Shown in pieces: positions 57,950-64,000 of a stretch of 64,000 bases of DNA (position 1 is the first letter of the stretch; each line of letters opens with the position of its first letter). Both the position numbers and the translations under genes were made by a program. The notes beneath the pieces are model-generated. The model saw only the letters and a list, made by a program, of their open reading frames with translations. It ran no database searches and was not told the origin of the DNA. Origin of the DNA: Sinonovacula constricta (lineage: Eukaryota; Mollusca; Bivalvia; Cardiida; Solecurtidae); the NCBI GenBank assembly GCA_007844125.1, contig CM017561.1:34053406-34117405 (forward strand), read 5' to 3'.

Positions 57950-59140
57950 AAAAATGACAGACTGCATTAAGACTGCATGACAAATCACATGACAGACTGC
58001 ATGAAGACCACATGAAAGACTCCATGAAGACAGCATGACAGACTGCATGAAGACTTAATAATAACTGCAGAAAGACTACATTACAGGCTGCATGAAGACT
58101 GCATGACATACTGCATGAAGACTGCATGACAGACTGCATGAAGACTACATTACATACTGCATGACAACCTATGTCAAGATTTAAAGAAGACTGCATTACA
58201 GATTGCATGAAGACTTCATGAAGACTTAATGAAGACTGCATGAAGACTGTATGAAGGCTACATTATTATTGCCTGCATGAAAACTTAATAAAGACTGCAT
58301 GAATGCATGCATGACAGACTGCATGAAAACTTAATGAAGACTGCTTGAAGACTACATGAAGACTTCATGCCAAAATGCATGAGAATTGCATGACAGACTG
58401 CAATAATACTTCATAAGAGACTGCATGAAAACTGCATTAAATATTACATACTGCATGACAAACTGCACCAAGAATGCATGGCAGATTGCATGACAGACTA
58501 TATCGAGACTGCATGGCAGACTATATTAAAAAAAAAAAGCAGGACAAACTGCACTAAGAGTGCATGACAGACTAAGCAAGACTGCATGACAGACTGCATG
58601 ACAGACTGCATGGCAGACCATATCAAAAATGAATGACAGACTGCATTACAGACTCTGTCAAGAATGCAAGGCAGACTGCATGGCAGACCATATCAAGACT
58701 GCATGACAGACTGCATGGCAGACCATATCAAGACTGCATGACATACTGCATGACAAACTCTATCAAGAATGCCTGACAGACTGCATCAAGACTGCATGAT
58801 AGACTGCATGACAGACTATGTCAAGAATTCATGACAGACTGCATGAATGACTCTATCAAGACTGCATGCAAGACCACAAGACAGACTGCATGTCAGACCA
58901 CATGAAGACTGGGTGATGTCTTTGTGTCAGACTGCATGACAGACTGTATGAATACTGCATGACAAAGTGTATGAAGACTGCATTTAAAAAAGACTTCTTG
59001 ACAGACAGCATAAAAATGGCATGAGAGACTGCATGAAGACTGCATGACATACAGTATGAAGATTGCATTGACAGACTGCATGAAGACACCATGACAGACT
59101 GCACGAAGACACCATGACAGTCAGCATGAAGACCACATGA
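57950..59140. repeat. Degenerate edge of the 23-bp array
   Basis: Irregular units show the simpler elements AGACTGCATGA and CAGACTGCATGA (11-12 bp) mixed with longer spacings. This looks like the ancestral or decayed form of the regular 23-bp repeat that follows. Confidence 0.85.
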
Positions 59141-62100
59141 CAGACTGCATTAAGATGACATGACAGACTGCATGAAGACACCATGACAGACAGCATGAAG
59201 ACCACATGAAAGACTGCATGACAGACTGCATGAAGACACCATGACAGACAGCATGAACACCACATGACAGACTGCATTAAGATGACATGACAGACTGCAT
59301 AAACACACCATGACAGACAGCATGAAGACCACATGACAGACTGCATTAAGATGACATGACAGACTGCATGAACACACCATGACAGACTGTATGAACACAC
59401 CATGACAGACTGCATGAACACACCATGACAGACTGCATGAACACACCATGACAGAATGCATGAACACACCATGACAGTCAGCATGAAGACCACATGACAG
59501 ACTGCATGACAGACTGCATGAAGACACCATGACAGACAGCATGAACACCACATGACAGACTGCATTAAGATGACATGACAGACTGCATGAAGACACCATG
59601 ACAGACAGCATGAAGACCACATGACAGACTGCATGAAGATTACATGACAGACAGCATAAAGACACCATGACAGACTGCATGAAGACTATATAAACACACC
59701 TTGACAGATAGCATGAAGACTGCATGAAGACCACATGAAAGACTGCATGAAGGCCACATGACAGAATGCATGAAGACAACATGAAAGACTGCATGAACAC
59801 CACATGAAAGACTGCATGAAGGCCACATGACAGAATGCATGAAGGCCACATGACAGAATACATGAAGACAACATGAAAGACTGCATGAACACCACATGAA
59901 AGACTGCATGAAGGCCACATGACAGAATGCATGAAAACCACATGAAAGACTGCATGAAGGCCACATGACAGAATGCATGAAGGCCACATGACAGAATGCA
60001 TGAAGGCCACATGACAGAATGCATGAAGACCACATGACAGAATGCATGAAGACCACATGACAGAATGCATGAAGGCCACATGACATAATGCATGAAGGCC
60101 ACATGACAGAATGCATGAAGGCCACATGACAGAATGCATGAAGGCCACATGACAGAATGCATGAAGGCCACATGACAGAATGCATGAAGGCCACATGACA
60201 GAATGCATGAAAACCACATGACAGAATGCATGAAAACCACATGACAGAATGCATGAAGACAACATGACAGACTGCATGAAGACCACATAAAAGACTGCAT
60301 GAAGGCCACATGACAGAATGCATGAAGACCACATGAAAGACTGCATTAGGCCACATGACAGAATGCATGAAGGCCACATGACAGAATGCATGAAGACCAC
60401 ATGACAGAATGCATGAAGACCATATGACAGAATGCATGAAGACCACATGAAAGACTGCATGAAGGCCACATGACAGAATGCATGAAGGCCACATGACATA
60501 ATGCATGAAGGCCACATGACAGAATGCATGAAGACAACATAAAAGACTGCATGAAGGCCACATGACAAAATGCATGAAGACCACATGACAGACTGCATGA
60601 AGGCCACATGAAAGACTGCATGAAGGCCACATGACAGAATGTATGAAGGCCACATGACAGAATGCATGAAGACCACATGACAGAATGCATGAAGACCACA
60701 TGAAAGACTGCATGAGGACCACATGACAGAATATATGAAGACCACATGACAGAATGCATGAAGACCACATGACAGAATGTATGAAGACCACATGACAGAA
60801 TGCATGAAGGCTACATGACAGAATGCATGAAGGCCACATGACAGAATGCATGAAGACAACATGACAGAATGCATGAAGGCCACATGACAGAATGAATGAA
60901 GGCCACATGACAGAATGCATGAAGGCCACATGACAGAATGCATGAAGGCCACATAAAAAAACTGCATGATGGCCACATGAAAGACTGCATGAAGGCCACA
61001 TGACAGAATGCATGAAGACCACATGAAGGACTGCATGAAGGCCACATGATAGAATGCATGAAGGCCACATGACAGAATGCATGAAGGCCACATGACAGAA
61101 TGCATGAAGGCCACATGACAGAATGCATGAAGACCACATGACAGAATGCATGAAGGCCACATGACAGAATGCATGAAGGCCAAATGACAGAATGCATGAA
61201 GACCACATGACAGAATGCATGAAGACCACATGACAGAATGCATGAAGACCACATGACAGAATGCATGAAGGCCACATGACAGAATGCATGAAGGCCACAT
61301 GACAGAAATCATGAAGACCACATGACAGAATGCATGAAGACCACATGAAAGACTGCATGAAGACCACATGACAGAATGCATGAAGACCACATGACAGAAT
61401 GCATGAAGACCACATGACAGAATGCATGAAGACCACATGACAGAATGCATGAAGGCCACATGACAGAATGCATGAAGGCCACATGACAGAATGCATGAAG
61501 ACCAAATGACAGAATGCATGAAGACCACATGACAGAATGCATGAAGACCACCTGACAGAATGTATGAAGACCACATGACTGAATGCATGAAGGCCACATG
61601 ACAGAATGCATTCAGACCACATGAAAGACTGCATGAAGGCCACATGACAGAATGCATGAAGACCACATGACAGAATGCATGAAGACCACATGAAAGACTG
61701 CATAAAGGCCACATGACAGAATGCATGAAGACCACATCACAGAATGCATGAAGACCACATGACAGAATGCATAAAGACCACATGACAGAATGCATGAAGG
61801 CCACATGACAGAATGCATGAAGACCACATGACAGAATGCATGAAGACCACATGAAAGACTGCATGAAGACCACATGACAGAATGCATGAAGACCACATGA
61901 CAGAATGCATGAAGACCACAATACAGAATGCATGAAGACCACATGACAGAATGCATGAAGACCACATGACAGAATGCATGAAGACCACATGACAGAATGC
62001 ATGAAGACCACATGACAGAATGAAGACCACATGACAGAATGCATGAAGCCCACATGAAAGACTGCATGAAGACCACATGACAGAATGCATGAAGACCACA

Positions 62101-64000
62101 TGACAGAATGCATGAAGACCACATGACAGAATGCATGAAGACCACATGACAGAATGCATGAAGACCACATGAAAGACTGCATGAAGGCCACATGACAGAA
62201 TGCATGAAGACCACATGAAAGACTGCATGAAGGCCACATGACAGAATGTATGAAGGCCACATGACAGAATGCATGAAGGCCACATGACAGAATGCATGAA
62301 GGCCACATGACAGAATGTATGAAGGTCACATGACAGAATGCATGAAGGCCACATGACAGAATGCATGAAGGCCACATGACAGAATGCATGAAGACAACAT
62401 GAAAGACTGCATGAAGGCAACATGACAGAATGCATGAAGGCCACATGACATAATGCATGAAGGCCACATGACAGAATGTATGAAGGCCACATGACAGAAT
62501 GTATGAAGGTCACATGACAGAATGTATGAAGGCCACATGACAGAATGTATGAAGGCCACAGGACAGAATGTATGAAGGTCACATGACAGAATGCATGAAG
62601 GCCACATGACATAATGCATGAAGGCCACGTGACAGAATGTATGAAGGTCACATGACAGAATGCATGAAGACCACATGACAGAATGCATGAAGGCCACATG
62701 ACAGAATGAATGAAGACCACATGACAGAATGCATGAAGACCACATGAAAGACTGCATGAAGGCCACATGACAGAATGCATGAAGGCCACATGACATAATG
62801 CATGAAGGCCACATGACAGAATGCATGAAGACAACATAAAAGACTGCATGAAGACCACATGAAAGACTGCATAAAGGCCACATGACAGAATGCATGAAGG
62901 CCACATGAAGGACTGCATGAGGGCCACATGAAAGACTGCATGAAGACAACATAAAAGACTGCATGAAGACCACATGAAAGACTGCATAAAGGCCACATGA
63001 CAGAATGCATGAAGGCCACATGAAGGACTGCATGAGGGCCACATGAAAGACTGCATGAAGACAACATAAAAGACTACATGAAGACCACATGAAGGACTGC
63101 ATAAAGGCCACATGACCGAATGCATGAAGACAACATGAAAGACTGCATGAAGACCACATGAAAGACTGCATGAAGACAACATGAAAGACTGCATAAAGGC
63201 CACTTGACAGACTGCATAAAGACAACATGACAGACTGCATGAAGACAACATGAAAGACTGCATAAAGGCCACATGACAGACTGCATAAAGACCACATGAC
63301 AGACTGCATGAAGACAACATGAAAGACTGCATAAAGGCCACATGAAAGACTGCATGAAGACCACATGAAAGACTGCATGAAGACAACATGAAAGACTGCA
63401 TGAAGACAACATGAAATACTGCATGAAGACAACATGAAAGACTGCATGAAGACCACATGAAAGACTGCATGAAGACAACATGAAAGACTGCATAAAGGCC
63501 ACATGACAGAATGCATGAAGACAACATGAAAGACTGCATGAAGACACCATGAAAGACTGCATGAAAGCCACATGACAGAATGCATGAAGACAACATGAAA
63601 GACTGCATGAAGACGCCATGAAAGACTGCATGAAGGCCACATGACAGTATACATGAAGACCATATGACAGATTGCATGAAGACAACATGAAAGACTCCTT
63701 GAAGACAACATGAAAGACTGCATGAAGACCACATGAAAGACTGCATGAAGACAACATGATAGACTGCATGAAGACAACATGACAGAATGCAGGAAGACAA
63801 CATGACAGAATGCAGGAAGACAACATGAAAGACTGCATGAAGACAACATGACAGAATGCAGGAAGACAACATGAAAGACTCCTTGAAGACAACATGAAAG
63901 ACTGCATGAAGACCACATGAAAGACTGCATGAAGACAACATGATAGACTGCATGAAGACCACATGACAGAATGCATGAAAACAACATGAAAGACTGCATG
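59141..64000. repeat. 23-bp tandem array, over 200 copies, runs off the window
   Basis: The unit is GAAGGCCACATGACAGAATG followed by CAT, period 23, with subfamilies GAAGACCACATGA, GAAGACAACATGAAAGACTG and GAAGACACCATGACAGACAG in blocks. Because 23 is not divisible by three and the minus strand has no stop in any frame of the common unit, all three minus frames stay open for hundreds of codons with a 23-residue period (FMHSVMWPSCILSCGLHAF-like). The plus strand has TGA in every unit. It starts about 170 bp upstream of the first visible exon. Confidence 0.95.

Noticed and set aside
59150..62467. 1,105-codon minus-strand ORF and overlapping ORFs of 690, 741 and 557 codons
   Set aside because: All are different frames of the same 23-bp repeat. 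Openness follows from the unit lacking stops on that strand.
1..64000. Enrichment of periods divisible by three (57, 54, 45, 36, 33)
   Set aside because: Five of eleven families is close to the one-third expected by chance.

Overview
The window is eukaryotic, AT-rich, intron-bearing DNA, most likely from a heterodont bivalve mollusc. This is inferred from a dispersed repeat with ~145-bp internal units and GCTCACCTGA ends, from tRNA-derived SINEs, and from the very high minisatellite load. A zebra-mussel-like genome (Dreissena) is a reasonable guess but is not proven. There is no sign of prokaryotic gene organisation, and no rRNA gene, functional tRNA gene or CRISPR array was seen.

The only convincing host gene is a multi-exon gene on the minus strand. 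Its visible exons run from about 57.8 kb down to 26.4 kb, and possibly on to 20.7 and 3.0 kb. Ten exons with canonical splice sites and fully compatible phases give 751 continuous codons. The protein is Ser/Thr/Asp/Lys-rich and low in recognisable domains, with polybasic patches, acidic Ser clusters and one His/Asp run. I do not recognise it. Both ends probably lie outside the window.

About 40% of the window is tandem arrays of eleven unrelated families. Their periods and approximate positions are 59 bp (0.35-2.2 kb), 57 bp (3.6-5.9), ~53 bp (7.9-15.9), 38 bp (18.2-19.1), 32 bp (19.6-20.6), 23 bp (21.2-21.7), 54 bp (22.1-25.4), 33 bp (31.9-33.4), 36 bp (35.2-37.0), 45 bp (50.6-52.5) and a second 23-bp family (58.0 kb to the window edge). 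Several show higher-order repeats. The very long open frames in these arrays are by-products of the repeats, not genes.

Mobile elements: (i) two near-identical 1.36-kb hAT-like elements lie inside the ~53-bp array and were duplicated with it as a 2,485-bp compound unit; each encodes only a zinc-finger N-terminal protein of 186 aa. (ii) A non-autonomous hAT with a perfect 8-bp target-site duplication lies at 16.25-17.57 kb. (iii) A ~3.7-kb region at 53.18-56.89 kb is bounded by hAT-type ends and contains a ~145-bp-unit bivalve repeat, a SINE with a 13-bp target duplication, a DD34D mariner fragment and a second SINE fragment. (iv) Two copies of a second SINE family and one more copy of the first lie in the 14-kb intron. 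Together they show layered transposition and unequal exchange within the introns of one host gene.
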